DNA from: Amblyomma americanum
Taxonomy: Eukaryota > Arthropoda > Arachnida > Ixodida > Ixodidae
DNA length: 64,000 nucleotides
Direction: 5' to 3'
Assembly: GCF_052857255.1 (NCBI RefSeq)
Contig: NC_135506.1
Span: 81,563,618-81,627,617 of the forward strand
A program made the position numbers and the translations under genes. This document shows positions 53,676-64,000 of the stretch, one piece after another (within the stretch, counting starts at the first letter, position 1; each line of letters begins with the position of its first letter). A model generated the notes under the pieces. It did no database searches. It was given only the letters and a program-made list of their open reading frames with translations, and was not told the origin of the DNA.

Positions 53676-56600
53676 GTAGGCCGTTCCAGCTGTCAGATGA
53701 CTCCATTCGGTGCCATTTTCGTTCTGCTTCAGATTGAGATTCAGAATAAATTTTAATGTTTGAACCGGACCCCTACCTACCCTCTCCGGCACGGCACGCA
53801 GGCCTCTGGGAGAGGAGTAGGGAGTTTAGTCACTACAAGACTAGCACTTAAGTTTATGTGATGCTGCAGCTGCCAGTTGGGTTCCTTTTGCTCCCTAGAG
53901 TCTGGTTTTCTACATCCTTTATTCTCGCTGTGATTCGCGTCCTGAATTTCTCAAAGTACCTACTTTACTGAGCTTTTAGCCACATGTGGATGTGGTTGTG
54001 CCTTTTTTAAAGGACATACCTTAGAGATGTTGATGTGTCATGGCCAAGCATGCAGTAGAACTTTTGGGCTTGACAACCCCCGCCGCCCCACCCCTTATAA
54101 CCAGACCTCCACAACCGCCGTGTCGTGCTCTCATCGGCAGGTGCCAAAGGCCACCGCCTCCGACCATCTGGCAAGGTGGACCCTGCTGGAGGTACCTGTC
54201 CAGAGAGTGTCGGTCCAGCCAGTCCCTCAGCTGCGGCGTTGCCGTTCGGACGTGGCCATGGTGTGAACGGAATGACCTCCGCTGACACTGCTGCCGTCGG
54301 CTCCTGCCTGTCATCGCCAGCATCGTCCGTGTCCGACGGTGTTTACTCGGGAGCGCTCAGCATTGATTCGCCGCTGTCCAGCAGCCCGGGGAATGTCGAA
54401 CAGCCGCCCCTCGTGCAGCCGCCCGGCTTCCGCGGCAATCCGCCCCCTGGCGAAGATAGGACGAAATCGCCTCCGGTACGCGCCATTGGAACCTGGCACA
54501 CGCGCCTAGCGTAACAGAAAAGTTGCAGTTTTTGACTGCATGCTCAGAAGAAAGCTTACGCGTATAGGTCGATGACGTTGAAGGAACGAAATCACGCATC
54601 CTGAGAGGGGGAACTAGCACTGTAGAGTGTTCTTAAGGCCGCATGTATTGGCTCTTGAGCAAGTAGTTGACTCATTATTTGCAGATCAGAACAGCATGGG
54701 CTAAAAGAAATCAACGAGTAATATAGGTAGGCTTACAAAATGGTAAAAAGAGTGCGGTTCAGTACTGCTTTCAGCGCATGTCTGTGTCATGACTTATGGA
54801 CTTATGATGTTCCTTTCGAGTGGCTTTGTCTCATTTAGCTCTGCTGCTTTTGTGAGCTCGGAATTAGTCAATGTATAGTAACACCAAAAAGTAACTGCCA
54901 TCAGCCGAAAGGACAGGATGCTGCTGTATCAGCAAAGAGTGTTTTTATTTAGAAAATCCTTTGCGAGCAGTGATCAGGCCCTGTGCTGTGACACAGTGCT
55001 GTGGCAAATAGAAACACAACATCTGTTTAATGAGCTTTTTTAGGCATGGGCCGTCCTTTTTGATACCCTAGCACACGCTACAAGATTATGATTGGTTTAG
55101 ACCCAGCTTGGCACTGGGCGAGAAAAAAGCACATGCTCTATTGATGAGGCCAACATGAGGAAGAAAGTAACGCATCCAGGATTTCTTCACAATCAACAAG
55201 AATGCGAAGGTAAACGTCGTCGTAGCCAAGCTCACGAAGAGCCTCAAACTGCAGGCAACATAGAAGGCTTAAGTATCATCATCCAGTCACGATAACGAGG
55301 TTCCCGGCTAACTGTCAAAATTTAATCCTGATTATAAAAAAAGTGCCTTTGTTGTTTCTTTCGCGTGGTTTCCTTGGTGCTTGCAAATCCGCCGTGGCAC
55401 GCAATTCACATGTTACCTTAAATCTGTGCGGCGAAAAAGCAATTCGCTTTTGTTCCGACAGGATTTTCCGTCTAGTGATTAGACAGTCATTATAATTTTG
55501 ATTGGGCAGTGGTTCGATGCGTGTCGTGCGAAGAAAGAAACTTTAAATAACGTCACTCATTTAGGTCCTATGACGTGTTCTAAAAAGCAGCGTGTACGAA
55601 CACTGCAAGAGGTGAAGTAATGTCCTAGTCTCGATATCTCTAGTATACGCATAGAAAACGATTCATTCGGCACACAGTTAATACAGTTTGTAGGTCTGTT
55701 CATCTCGGAGTGTTAGGCTACAGCGGATTTGTGAAGGACCAATTACGGTCGTCAAATGTTTCGCTTTCAAATCCCTAACCTTCTCAATTCCTACAGCGAA
55801 TCCTCTCCATTTTCTTGATAAAGGTTTGCTGTCTATTTTAAAACCTGGCATCGGACTTGATTTGTTGAGTACCTCCTTAGATCTGTTGTATGTTTCTGCT
55901 ATGAAAAGGTATGTTTATGTAGTGTTGTATTGTGTATCATTCTTGTCATTTCAATGCTCCTGATTTTGTTCTTCAAAGCAAATTCTTGGCTCAGATTTGT
56001 ATAAGTATGCTTGATGATTTTTTTTGTTGTCATATGTACTCTGTTGTTGCCGCTGTTTCCTGTAGGAAGAAGGTGCGCTGCTTTGTCAAGCCAATCTAAG
56101 GATTTTTGGGCGCACCTCCTAACATTAAGTAATGTTGAAATAAAAGTATTTTGTATTTTTGTCGTTTGTGGCGTTTAACTTCCCAAAGCGACTCAGGCTT
56201 GAAGGACGTCGTAGGGGCAGGCTCCGGAAATTTCCACCACCTGGGGTTCTTTAACGCCCACTGAAATCGCATAGTACACGGGCCTCCAGCATTTCGCCAT
56301 CGAAATTCGCCTCCATTGAAATTCATACGCCGCGGCCGAGATCGAACACGCGTCTTTCGGGTTAGCAGCCGAGATTTTGTATTTTTGTACTCGTACAGCA
56401 GCGGCTATGATAGGAGCTGTGGGAAAGAAGGCGCCTGGCCTTGCGCAAAAAGACACCCCAAAAGTGCACACTTTGTCAGTATCGATGATTCATCACTAGA
56501 AAAGCGGTTATTTTGGGGGTTTATAGAGATCGTAGGTAAGACCAACTGATTGTGCACATCGTTTTTCTTACGGCAATAATGTTACTTTCCAGGACTCCCA

Positions 56601-58524
56601 GAAGCTGAAATCGCGGCTCGGGCTTACTCTGGCCGTGCTTGGAGTCACTGTATTGGTGACGCTTGTGGCCTTGGCGATCGCCTCACTTGTATGGCGCTCC
56701 CCAGCGCACTGGGGGAACACCTGCAAGACGCATGCCTGCCTCGCCTACTCGACCAGACTTCTCGCCTCCATCAACGAATCGGTGGACCCGTGCCAGAGCT
56801 TCACGCACTTCGTCTGCGACGGCTGGCGCCAGAAGAACCGACATACCGTTTGGAACGACCAGTTCATTTCTCTGTTGGACAAGGTGACCGCGTCGCTGAA
56901 GAGTGCAGACGTGCCTGCATCGGGGCAAGACATGGAGCAGCGGGCCGCCATCATGTACAGGAGTTGCGTCGATGTGCTGGAAGGGGAGAGAGACGAGCTG
57001 CCAGCCGTCAAGAACGCGCTGGTTGAGGCAGGCATCGTGTGGCCGAAGCCTTCCAAGGGCGCAGACGTTCTGTACACGCTCCTCTGCAGCTCTTTGAAGC
57101 TGGGTTGGGACGTGCTCCTTGACTTCGACGTCGCGCCCGATGGCAGCGGGATCAACCTAGTTTCTGGCAAGTTCCTTTACTTCGTGGTCAAGAGGTATAG
57201 GGACTTCGCGACCGGCACGGATGAGGAGTACTTTCAGTTCCTGAAGGAACGCTTTCAACCCGAAGGCGAGGATACGGTGACGTTCCAGGAGACAGACGCG
57301 TCGGTCGAAACAGCCCTGAGCTACCTCTCTAATGCTCGTTACGAAGCAGCTGACGAGTATAACGCTGACGTTCTTCTAAACTTGACTCAGCTTGGCCTCA
57401 CGGAAGTTAACTGGACAGCGACGCTTTTAAAACTTGACATCAGGATGAACAGTAGTCTCACGCTGACGACCACATCGCCCCGTTATCTAGAGCGAGTGTT
57501 GTATCTCTGGTGGCGGTACGGCACGGACTCATTCCATACATTGATCTCTTGGTGCACCGTTCAAGTGGCGGCCCTTTTCGCGAATAAAGACTTAATTTTC
57601 AACTATTACAACCGTGACTACCAAACGACGCAGGCCCATTACAAGATTTTCTGCGTCACGAGAGCAATGTTAATCTCCGGGCACACGCTGTTCGACAAAT
57701 ACTATGCTGAAGCCCTTCAAAGCGAAGCACTTAATCTCGCAAAAAGTGTGGCTCAGTCCGTGCGAACCGCTTTTTTCCGGCGTCTTTCCAACTGGACGTA
57801 CTTTGACGAAAGCATCAACGTGATCAGCAACTGGAGCTCTTCGGAAATCGTCTTCCGTAAAATCGAGCACACCGGAGAAGAAATCCTGGCTGCAGACCAT
57901 GTGCCTGACTTGAATATTTCTTTCGTGCGGAACTGGCAACAGTCGGTGCACGTCAGAAAGGATGCAGAATTCGGACATATGTTAGATCTTATGCAAGATT
58001 TGGAAGTGTCCATCGTGTCCTACGACAAGCGAGACTTCGAGCTGATGCCTTACGCTCTATCCTTCCCTCTATTTGATCCGCAGCTCCATTCGTCTTTAAA
58101 CTACGGCGGCTTAGGAGCTCAGATCGCCTTTTCACTGGCGAGCTTGTTCCTTTCCGCGTACTACGCAACCAATGCTTCGTTTGTTGAGCCCCTGATGGAC
58201 TGCTTGAAAGCAGGCACGTACGGCAGCGCCGGTGAACTAGGGTATTACGCCAAAGAAGTAATTGGCTATGGCGCTCTTGTGGATGCCTACAATGCCCAAG
58301 AGAGAGCTTTGGACAGCAGCAGCCTATTCGGTTTGGAGAAGTACAGCGGACTGCAGCTGTTTTTCATCGCGCTGTGTTACGTCAATTGCTATGGCGGCTC
58401 TGAAAATACAAACCACGAGTCGATCTGCACTCCCGCGCTGCAGCACATGCCACAGTTCGCCAAGGCTTTTAACTGCACTCCCGGGGACCCGATGAATCCT
58501 TCTAAGCAGTGCAGACTGTTTTGA
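53465..58524 (+). CDS. M13 (neprilysin/ECE-like) family protein, catalytically dead; 3-exon gene model
   Basis: Exons 53465-53675, 54141-54475 and 56593-58524 give 825 residues. Intron 1 is GTAGGC...CGGCAG (phase 1/1) and intron 2 is GTACGC...TTCCAG (phase 0/0). The ATG at 53465 follows an in-frame TGA at 53456. Residues 1-190 are a Pro/Ser/Arg-rich cytosolic tail; about 191-216 form one membrane anchor preceded by KLKSR, so a type II topology. The ectodomain opens with the M13 cysteines C226 and C231 and has many Asn-X-Ser/Thr sites. Known M13 enzymes bind zinc through HExxH and ExxxD. Here the aligned positions read FSLAS (695-699, after NYGGLG) and KEVIG (736-740), so all three ligands are gone, and the terminal CxxW is CRLF. 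The reading frame is open for 643 codons of exon 3, which argues against a simple pseudogene. Inferred role: non-catalytic membrane or binding protein. Substrate unknown. Confidence 0.85.
54141..54475 (+). CDS. Exon 2 of the M13-like gene
   Basis: Follows the acceptor CATCGGCAG at 54140 and ends at donor CCTCCG|GTACGC. Supplies residues 71-182, a Ser/Pro/Gly-rich cytosolic segment ending RTKSPP. It joins exon 3 in phase 0 directly before DSQKLKSR and the membrane anchor. The internal ATG at 54272 could be an alternative start, giving a 138-residue shorter cytosolic tail. Confidence 0.65.
54476..56592 (+). other. Intron 2 of the M13-like gene
   Basis: A 2.1-kb intron without a long ORF. Its only recognisable element is a minus-strand SINE near the 3' splice site (56163-56373). 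The rest is A/T-rich unique-looking sequence in which I see no further feature. Confidence 0.6.
56163..56373 (-). mobile_element. SINE family B in intron 2, with 15-bp target duplication
   Basis: The minus strand matches the second SINE family of this window (box-B-like GTTCGATC, then the body ending CTGAGTCGCTTTGGGA). It is flanked by the perfect 15-bp duplication ATTTTGTATTTTTGT at 56148-56162 and 56374-56388. The tRNA head is 5'-truncated, with box A missing. It ends about 205 bases before the exon 3 acceptor. Confidence 0.85.
56593..58524 (+). CDS. Exon 3 of the M13-like gene: membrane anchor and whole peptidase-like ectodomain
   Basis: The acceptor TTACTTTCCAG ends at 56592 and the frame is open to TGA at 58522-58524. 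The exon carries the anchor, the N-terminal M13 region (CKTHACLAYSTRLLASINES, with DPCQSFTHFVCDGW following) and the C-terminal M13 region. An apparent start at 56635 is GTG inside the anchor and is not a real start. A single exon for the entire ectodomain suggests a retrocopy-like or intron-poor paralogue, as could arise in an expanded family. The segment between the two former zinc motifs is about 41 residues, against about 63 in neprilysin. Confidence 0.88.
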   Translation, partial: DSQKLKSRLGLTLAVLGVTVLVTLVALAIASLVWRSPAHWGNTCKTHACLAYSTRLLASINESVDPCQSFTHFVCDGWRQKNRHTVWNDQFISLLDKVTASLKSADVPASGQDMEQRAAIMYRSCVDVLEGERDELPAVKNALVEAGIVWPKPSKGADVLYTLLCSSLKLGWDVLLDFDVAPDGSGINLVSGKFLYFVVKRYRDFATGTDEEYFQFLKERFQPEGEDTVTFQETDASVETALSYLSNARYEAADEYNADVLLNLTQLGLTEVNWTATLLKLDIRMNSSLTLTTTSPRYLERVLYLWWRYGTDSFHTLISWCTVQVAALFANKDLIFNYYNRDYQTTQAHYKIFCVTRAMLISGHTLFDKYYAEALQSEALNLAKSVAQSVRTAFFRRLSNWTYFDESINVISNWSSSEIVFRKIEHTGEEILAADHVPDLNISFVRNWQQSVHVRKDAEFGHMLDLMQDLEVSIVSYDKRDFELMPYALSFPLFDPQLHSSLNYGGLGAQIAFSLASLFLSAYYATNASFVEPLMDCLKAGTYGSAGELGYYAKEVIGYGALVDAYNAQERALDSSSLFGLEKYSGLQLFFIALCYVNCYGGSENTNHESICTPALQHMPQFAKAFNCTPGDPMNPSKQCRLF

Positions 58525-58845
58525 GATTTGTGTTCGTGATTCGAGTTTTCTGTTTGTGTGCGCGTGACTTCTCCGTTACCACGTTTTGTTCATTGATGAT
58601 GTGGCTATAAATGCCCTTCACTGAGCCTGTTTTTATAGAACTATAGAAATCTCGATCGTAGAAGGTGTCGTCGTCTTCGCGTATACGTAGGGAGCCATTA
58701 GCTTGCGCGCACTGGTATAAAATTTTGAATAAGAGCACTAAAGTGTGTTAGTTTATCCCGATAGCCTTTAAATGCCATTTTGACCTTGCGAGGATCTAAA
58801 AATAGAAATTTTGTCGGGTGTTGTGTTCCGCTTTTTCCGCGAGCG

Positions 58846-58851
58846 AATAAA
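58846..58851 (+). terminator. Candidate poly(A) signal of the M13-like gene
   Basis: AATAAA lies 322 bases after the stop codon and is the first canonical hexamer downstream, giving a 3' UTR of about 340 nt. A variant hexamer context (GAATAAGAG) lies about 110 bases earlier and is less likely. Confidence 0.5.
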
Positions 58852-60480
58852 GTGTAGGGCGGTTTATGAGCCAGTCGCGCTCGACTTGTGCGTACTTGTC
58901 GCTGAATCTGATTCCGAAATATCGTTTTGTGTGGGAATTGTAGGAGCTAACTATGAAAGAGCTTAAGGAAACAGAGCAGGAGCCTATCGGCAGAATCAGC
59001 AGTGCAACAAGAATGCAATTGAAAGAGCTAATGACATTCGTCGTTGCGGAACGAAGCAGAGTTGAATAACTCAACATTAAAACTGCACTCTTCCGTGCTA
59101 CTAAGATGACGCAAGAAAAAAAATGCTGAAAGAACCGACAAAAGCGAGCTCTTGTCCTTTCCAGTGCCGAAATTTTCTTCGCCGGGGAGATTCGCACAAA
59201 ACGCGTCCTCGGTCTCGAAAAATCTCGCGGAACGGTAACCTCGTGACACATATAAATGACAAATTCTTTACTTGAGCACTATCAGGCGACGGTGGCGTTT
59301 CGGGATATGAAGTTGGACACCTTTAGCGGGTGTTATGTCTTTGCGGAAGCGAGGTTTCCGGAATTTCCGGAAACGAAGTTGAACGCGCCATTTACAATCT
59401 AAACCCAGGAAAGTTTCCCCGGCCTCACTGTTTGTGCACGCGGGCTTGTTTCCGCGATGTTAGCTGCAGTTTTTATTGCTTTCTACGATCTAAACGTACT
59501 GACTTCTTCTTTTGCATTTGTACACACTTCTGAGAACTGATGAAACTCCTAAGTTTTAGCAGCCCGGCTACAGACAATCGCGGCCAGGTAGCAGGGAATC
59601 TGGAAAGAGCGTTTCATTGGTTTCGCATGTTGCCTTACTGCAATCTATACAAGTATACATTGTTAACAAAGATGGATCGCCTTTTTGCCGCGTTTGTGGG
59701 AATCAAGACACTAAAGGACAACAGGCAATTTTGACGGCTTTTTTTCAGCGCAATTACTCACGCTTTGTGAAGAGGAGGGAATGAAGATGAAGCTCAAAGC
59801 AGCTGCCACGCGGGATTTTGCACATGCCAGATGACCTCCAGGTTCGGCATGGGAGCAGTAGAGTTTTCCGCTCTAAAAACAATTGGCATCCTGGGTAAAG
59901 ACAGATTGATACTGGCGAGTGGCAGACATCGTGCGGCAGATTTATGTTCATTTGTATGAATCCGGCAGAACTTTGGAAACGGGTGCCTTTTGCATAACTA
60001 ATGAGGGTGTGGAGGAGGTGCCTTCGGTGGGGAGGGGGTTAGCTGGGGTATGCGTGCCGCTCTGTCACTCAGGGCAAGGAGCGAGAGAGGTGCAGCAGCG
60101 AAACACGTGTCGTCACGAATGTCGGTATTTTCTTCTGACCAATCAGTTATTGGCATTCTGGACAATTAGCGTGGCGTATTTTCATGACGCCATGCGTGAC
60201 GTCACAATAATCTGACCAATAATCATAGGGGCGCTTTGTCATGACGTCAGGTGTTACAACGGCAACGGCCCCGAAATAATCGGGAAACAAGAAATTGACA
60301 ACTCCCTCTGTAAAACAAAAAAAAGCCCACCGGACTTTTCGCCTATGCCATAGTCTTCAACAAATCGAGATCGTGCGCATGCTCGTCTGGTCTTGCATGC
60401 AGTCCTCGGTATGCTTTAAGATGCGTAGGGTGCCGCCGCAGGGTGGCCCTCCCTCCCCATCATAGCGTCCTCACGGGCAG
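58852..60480. other. No gene recognised; small LINE RT scrap
   Basis: ISGNEVERAIYNLNPGKFP at about 59356-59415 resembles the start of a non-LTR RT domain. Two TGACGTCA/TGACGTCAG sites at about 60198 and 60243 sit near CCAAT boxes (60140, 60213). No transcript can be defined. Confidence 0.35.
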
Positions 60481-60775
60481 CTATCGTTTGAGCTTTCCTC
60501 CAGAGTGACGTGTCCGCTTTTTTACTGTGCTACGGTCTTCATGTTCACCTTCGTCGCCGCAGCTGTTCGCTTGGCAGACACGTCCGCAGCTGCGCTGGCT
60601 GCTGCTCGGCCGCTCCTCTTCGCCAGTTGTGGCATGTGATGTGTCACGTGATTCGCTCTTGCGCTTGGCAGCCATGTCCGCCGCTGCGCCGACCGCCGCT
60701 CTGCAGAGCGCTCGCTCTTGCACTTGTGGCACGTGATGCACCACGCGATTTGCTCTCGCTGAAACAGTTCGCTCT
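60481..60775. repeat. 94-bp tandem duplication with overlapping ORFs on both strands
   Basis: CTTGGCAGACACGTCCGCAG at about 60571 recurs as CTTGGCAGCCATGTCCGCCG at about 60665. A minus ORF (60481-60744, internal start MAAKRKSESRDTSH) crosses the duplication. Unassigned and weakly supported as coding. Confidence 0.4.
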
Positions 60776-61090
60776 CGTTGAAGTCTTCATACAATAGAGG
60801 TGATCCAAAGCTAAACCGTGTCTAACCACAAACCATGCTTAACAGAGCTTGGCTCAGCTGGGTTGAACCACAGCCACTTTTTATTTTTTTTACGAAAGGA
60901 AATGGCGCTGAAAAGGAAGGAAATATTTTGCTGGGTGTTTTCCGTGCCTTAAAACACCAATATCTCTGTACAAAGCGGCTGTAAAGCTTCTCTGTACACC
61001 CTCTGTACAGAGTCAGACCCGAAACTATTACACCATTTCACGGTCCTCAAACACACCACCACTACCACCAGTCCTCATCATTTCCCAGTC

Positions 61091-61782
61091 TATTGCGCCT
61101 TCCTACAGACGCACTACGATTGCTTGAACGAGTACGTTCCACTTCCCTCTACACTGCTTCACATCTGTTGTGTCTGCATAGTGCTCTATGCTTCATTATG
61201 GTCGTGTTTCTCTTTCCTTTCGTCTTGAGGTGTTCTTCGTGGGGGGCTTTCGATATTTTCTTCCTAGTTCAATCGAATCTACACCCAGATGTTTACTTCT
61301 CCACTCCGATGCTTGTTGCTTACTCTCCACAAGATTACAGTAATTAAATTACTTCTCTCGGTAATTTGTAATGTAATTCATTACTTTTATCGGTTTAATA
61401 ATTTTGTAATGTAACGAATTACTTTGGAACTGTAATTTCAGGTAAAAGTATATAATTACTAGTGAAATTAATTTTGCTTCGTAAGGAGTCCATGCGGCTC
61501 CTTGTATCGGGCATGCTTTGGCCTCGAAAGCAAGAAAAACGCGCAGCTTCCGAACCCCAGCACTCGTCTCCAGTGAAGGCAGACCAAAGGTGATGGGCAT
61601 CACCACCCCATTGGTGAATAGTCTATAGGAGTGCTACGCATCTGTGTGCCATGCTCACAGATGCGCCACGTGGCCGCCAGGAGAGTTCCATGAGCATGGT
61701 ATGCATGGTGCATTGGACCTTCCCACAAAAACATTGCGACTGCTCGAACGAGTACTTCCCACTTCTTTCTAGACTGCTTCAT
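61091..61782. repeat. Direct repeat of about 70 bp, 620 bases apart
   Basis: GCTTGAACGAGTACGTTCC (61121) and GCTCGAACGAGTACTTCCC (61742), with similar flanks at 61091-61162 and 61711-61782. Between them is an A/T-rich tract with GTAATGTAATTCATTAC-type inverted motifs (61360-61440). Confidence 0.5.
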
Positions 61783-62270
61783 GTATAATTGTCATGTTGC
61801 CACATTTACATCAAGCCTGAACTGACAGCTAACAAACCTGGCTTTGGGTTTTCGGGACAAGGCCTTCTGTTGTCATATTTCAGGCACTATTCTTAACTCA
61901 AGGGCAATATAGCCGACAGCGTCACCGCCATATGCAATCGATATCCGCCAACATGTCTCCAAAACGAATCAATTGAACAGCGGAATTGGCAGCTTATCGG
62001 CGCCCCGATGCATTTCCGTGACGATGAGCGTGAATACAAGCAGCGGATGCAGTCACGCTGTTTACGAGGACCACATATTCTTTGAAATCAAGAGGGTGGG
62101 ACCATTGAACGATGAACTTCTGATCAGAGAGTGATGCCAGCAATTATACATGTTTTGCGATTAAGTTTACCTCATCTACATCAGCAAAGCGGCTGTTCAA
62201 TGGTCCATGGGGCTACCTTTCATCAAAGAAGGGCAAAATTTCTGGCGCCCATTTTGAGTCAGTGGGAGCG
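61783..62270. other. No gene recognised
   Basis: Unique-looking sequence. No ORF or repeat assigned. Confidence 0.35.
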
Positions 62271-62286
62271 CAAACAATGTACGGTT

Positions 62287-62597
62287 ATTATTAATTGGTT
62301 TTAGGGGAAATGAAATGGCGCAGTATTTGTCTCATATATTGTTGGACACCTGAACCGCGCCTTAAGGGAAGGGATAAAGGAGGGAGTGAAAGAAGAAAGG
62401 AAGAAAGACGTGCCGTAGTGGAGGGCTCCGGGATAATTTCGACCACCTGGGGATCTTTAATGTGCGCTGACATCGCACAGCTCACGTGCGCCTTAGCGTT
62501 TTTCCTCCATAATAACGCAGCCGCCGCGGTCGGGGTCGAACACGGGAACTCCGGATCAGTAGTCGAGCGCCCTAACCACTGAGCCACCGTGGCGGGC
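62287..62597 (-). mobile_element. SINE family A, full, with 14-bp target duplication
   Basis: Complete minus copy, head GCCCGCCACGGTGGCTCAGT. AACAATGTACGGTT occurs at 62273-62286 and 62598-62611, an exact target-site duplication, so this is one of the youngest insertions here. Confidence 0.93.
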
Positions 62598-62611
62598 AAC
62601 AATGTACGGTT

Positions 62612-63356
62612 GAATGCCGCTTTGGATGTGTGCAATAAGTTACTAAATTTTCCGCGTACAGTAGTAAATTCACAGGACACTGCGCTGTTGAATTAAAGAA
62701 AACAGGCCATCGCAACCCATTGTACGTTCGCTTCCTCGTAACTATTCACGTTTTCGGTAGACCTGCTACGTCGGGATCTAGTCTTGCTTTCGTTAGAAAG
62801 TCGCAGTATTGACCACAACTCGAACGAAATTTGAGCGCCGCCATTTCGAAATCGCTGTGGCGCCATCTATTGAACGCGGATTTTAGGGATGCCGTGCAAA
62901 GTCACAGGACGCAGGGTCCATACGGAAATAACGACTAAACAGCACTATGTAAACGGTGCACGATGCCGTAATTGAAGACATTTTGCAGGGATGCAGCTGG
63001 TTCCAATCCTTAGATTTTCCTGCGCTTTTAATCGAGGCCGTTGTGTCCACTGGCGATGGTTTTTGCAGGCCCTTTGTCCACTCAGTAGCACAGACCTTTG
63101 GGCGAGTTGGTGCATTGCCATCAAGTACAAGCGCAAAAGACACGTACAGAAAAAGACTTGGACAACACGACCGCTTACTTCAAACTGTGCCGACACAGAA
63201 GCACAATAAATACACCTTGCTGCATGACGTCAACTTACAGCACCGCCGACATCAAGTGGCCGAATGCAAAAACAAAATATTTTTTAATTCGAGCTCGTCA
63301 ACACTAATTAGGAACTCTGCTGCCGAACGAGCGTCGGCAGAGCCAGAGTATGCTCC
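62612..63356. other. Unassigned; open frames on both strands
   Basis: A plus ORF of 139 codons (62956-63375) and minus ORFs overlap. None shows a domain. Possibly a decayed exon. Confidence 0.3.
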
Positions 63357-63588
63357 ATTTGTAATAAGGGAGTAATTGCTCATTGGCACCCTCCCGAACG
63401 CAGCCATACGGCTACAAACGAAAGCTATACAGCTTTCTCAAAAGCTTCGCAGTTAAAGAACGAAAGAACGTTCAGGACGAATTTTTCTTTAACTATGAAG
63501 TTTCTGAGAAAGATGTATAGCTCTCGTTTGTAGCCGTATGGCTGCGTTCGGGTGGATGCCAATGAGTAATTACTCCGTTATTACAAAT
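63357..63588. mobile_element. Fold-back MITE with about 100-bp inverted arms
   Basis: ATTTGTAATAAGGGAGTAAT at the left pairs with ATTACTCCGTTATTACAAAT at the right. The arms continue through CGAACGCAGCCATACGGCTA and its complement with scattered mismatches, loop near 63472. No ORF. Confidence 0.85.
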
Positions 63589-64000
63589 TTACTCAACCTT
63601 GGGGATTCCCCTAAACATTTGACTAACATATGCTGCATTTTATCCTCATTTTTTTGTGCTATAGGTACCATGCGTTCGACAGGGTTGTAAAACTAATTGC
63701 CGCTGTTTCAAAAGATTCATGAGACCTTATACGACTTGTACGTACCACTTGCTTCTCAGGAGACGTACAATATATTTTTTCCTTGTTAGTAGGTGTTCTA
63801 ATCAAACCTGCCTCTATTACTCCTCTAACTTCTTGACACATATGCTTGGCCAACTATCTTGCATGCGCTGAAAAAAGGTTTACATGGATTTTTGTTCTTT
63901 TCAGCGCAGTCATGACAATGTTCAAAAAGATTACTATCTCGATATTTGCATGCGTTCCTCCTGTGATCCAGCAATCTTTCATTCACACATCGGCCAGTAT
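63589..64000. other. No gene recognised
   Basis: Window end. No element assigned. Confidence 0.35.

Noticed and set aside
56683..57170. Alternative-frame ORFs within M13 exon 3
   Set aside because: Shadows of the GC-rich start of the ectodomain exon.

Overview
This window is nuclear DNA from an arthropod, most likely a hard tick (Ixodidae, probably Metastriata). The case rests on about 25 copies of a roughly 300-bp tRNA-headed SINE resembling the tick family Ruka, a spliced M13 (neprilysin-family) gene of the kind that is expanded in ticks, and dense non-LTR, Penelope-like and MITE insertions. Species cannot be fixed from sequence alone. No bacterial operon, CRISPR array or rRNA is present, and the tRNA-like heads belong to SINEs.

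Layout. 1-5.0 kb: two long A/C-skewed exons of a plus-strand transcript (donor at 893/894, acceptor at 3025/3026, poly(A) signal at 4968) around an intron holding an RTE-like LINE relic. 5.2-8.5 kb: a 21-bp minisatellite, a full SINE and an L2/CR1-like LINE 3' half. 9.0-13.6 kb: two I/Jockey-group LINEs with RNase H, joined 5'-to-5' and perhaps flanked by one shared target duplication. 15.0-17 kb: a PIF/Harbinger-like MITE, a perfect 51-bp hairpin, a 177-bp CA microsatellite and an inverted SINE pair. 19.6-25.6 kb: a 26-bp minisatellite, SINEs and a diverged segmental duplication. 26-28.2 kb: a decayed L2-like LINE. 28.2-29.3 and 33.3-34.2 kb: two more A/C-skewed exon-like blocks around a Penelope-like element with a GIY-YIG domain. 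36.3-44.2 kb: an old tandem duplication carrying a promoter-like TATA element and conserved splice donor on the minus strand; its second copy was enlarged by a LINE and SINEs. 44.4-45.0 kb: a 582-bp element with perfect 16-bp terminal inverted repeats, four CRE and four E-box palindromes and a 59-codon ORF with an STPR-like repeat. 44.1-46.6 kb: three inverted SINE pairs. 47.4-49.3 kb: LINE relics and an unassigned minus-strand ORF. 49.4-50.6 kb: an approximately 84-bp satellite. 52.2-53.2 kb: LINE fragments. 53.465-58.524 kb: the one convincing host protein gene. 58.5-64 kb: mostly unassigned DNA with a SINE bounded by a 14-bp target duplication and a fold-back MITE.

The host gene can be modelled as three exons with matching intron phases (1, then 0), giving an 825-residue type II membrane protein. 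Its extracellular M13 domain has lost both zinc-binding motifs, so it is predicted to be a pseudopeptidase. Nothing links the other loci to it functionally. The rest of the window is transposon turnover, duplication and possible non-coding transcription.
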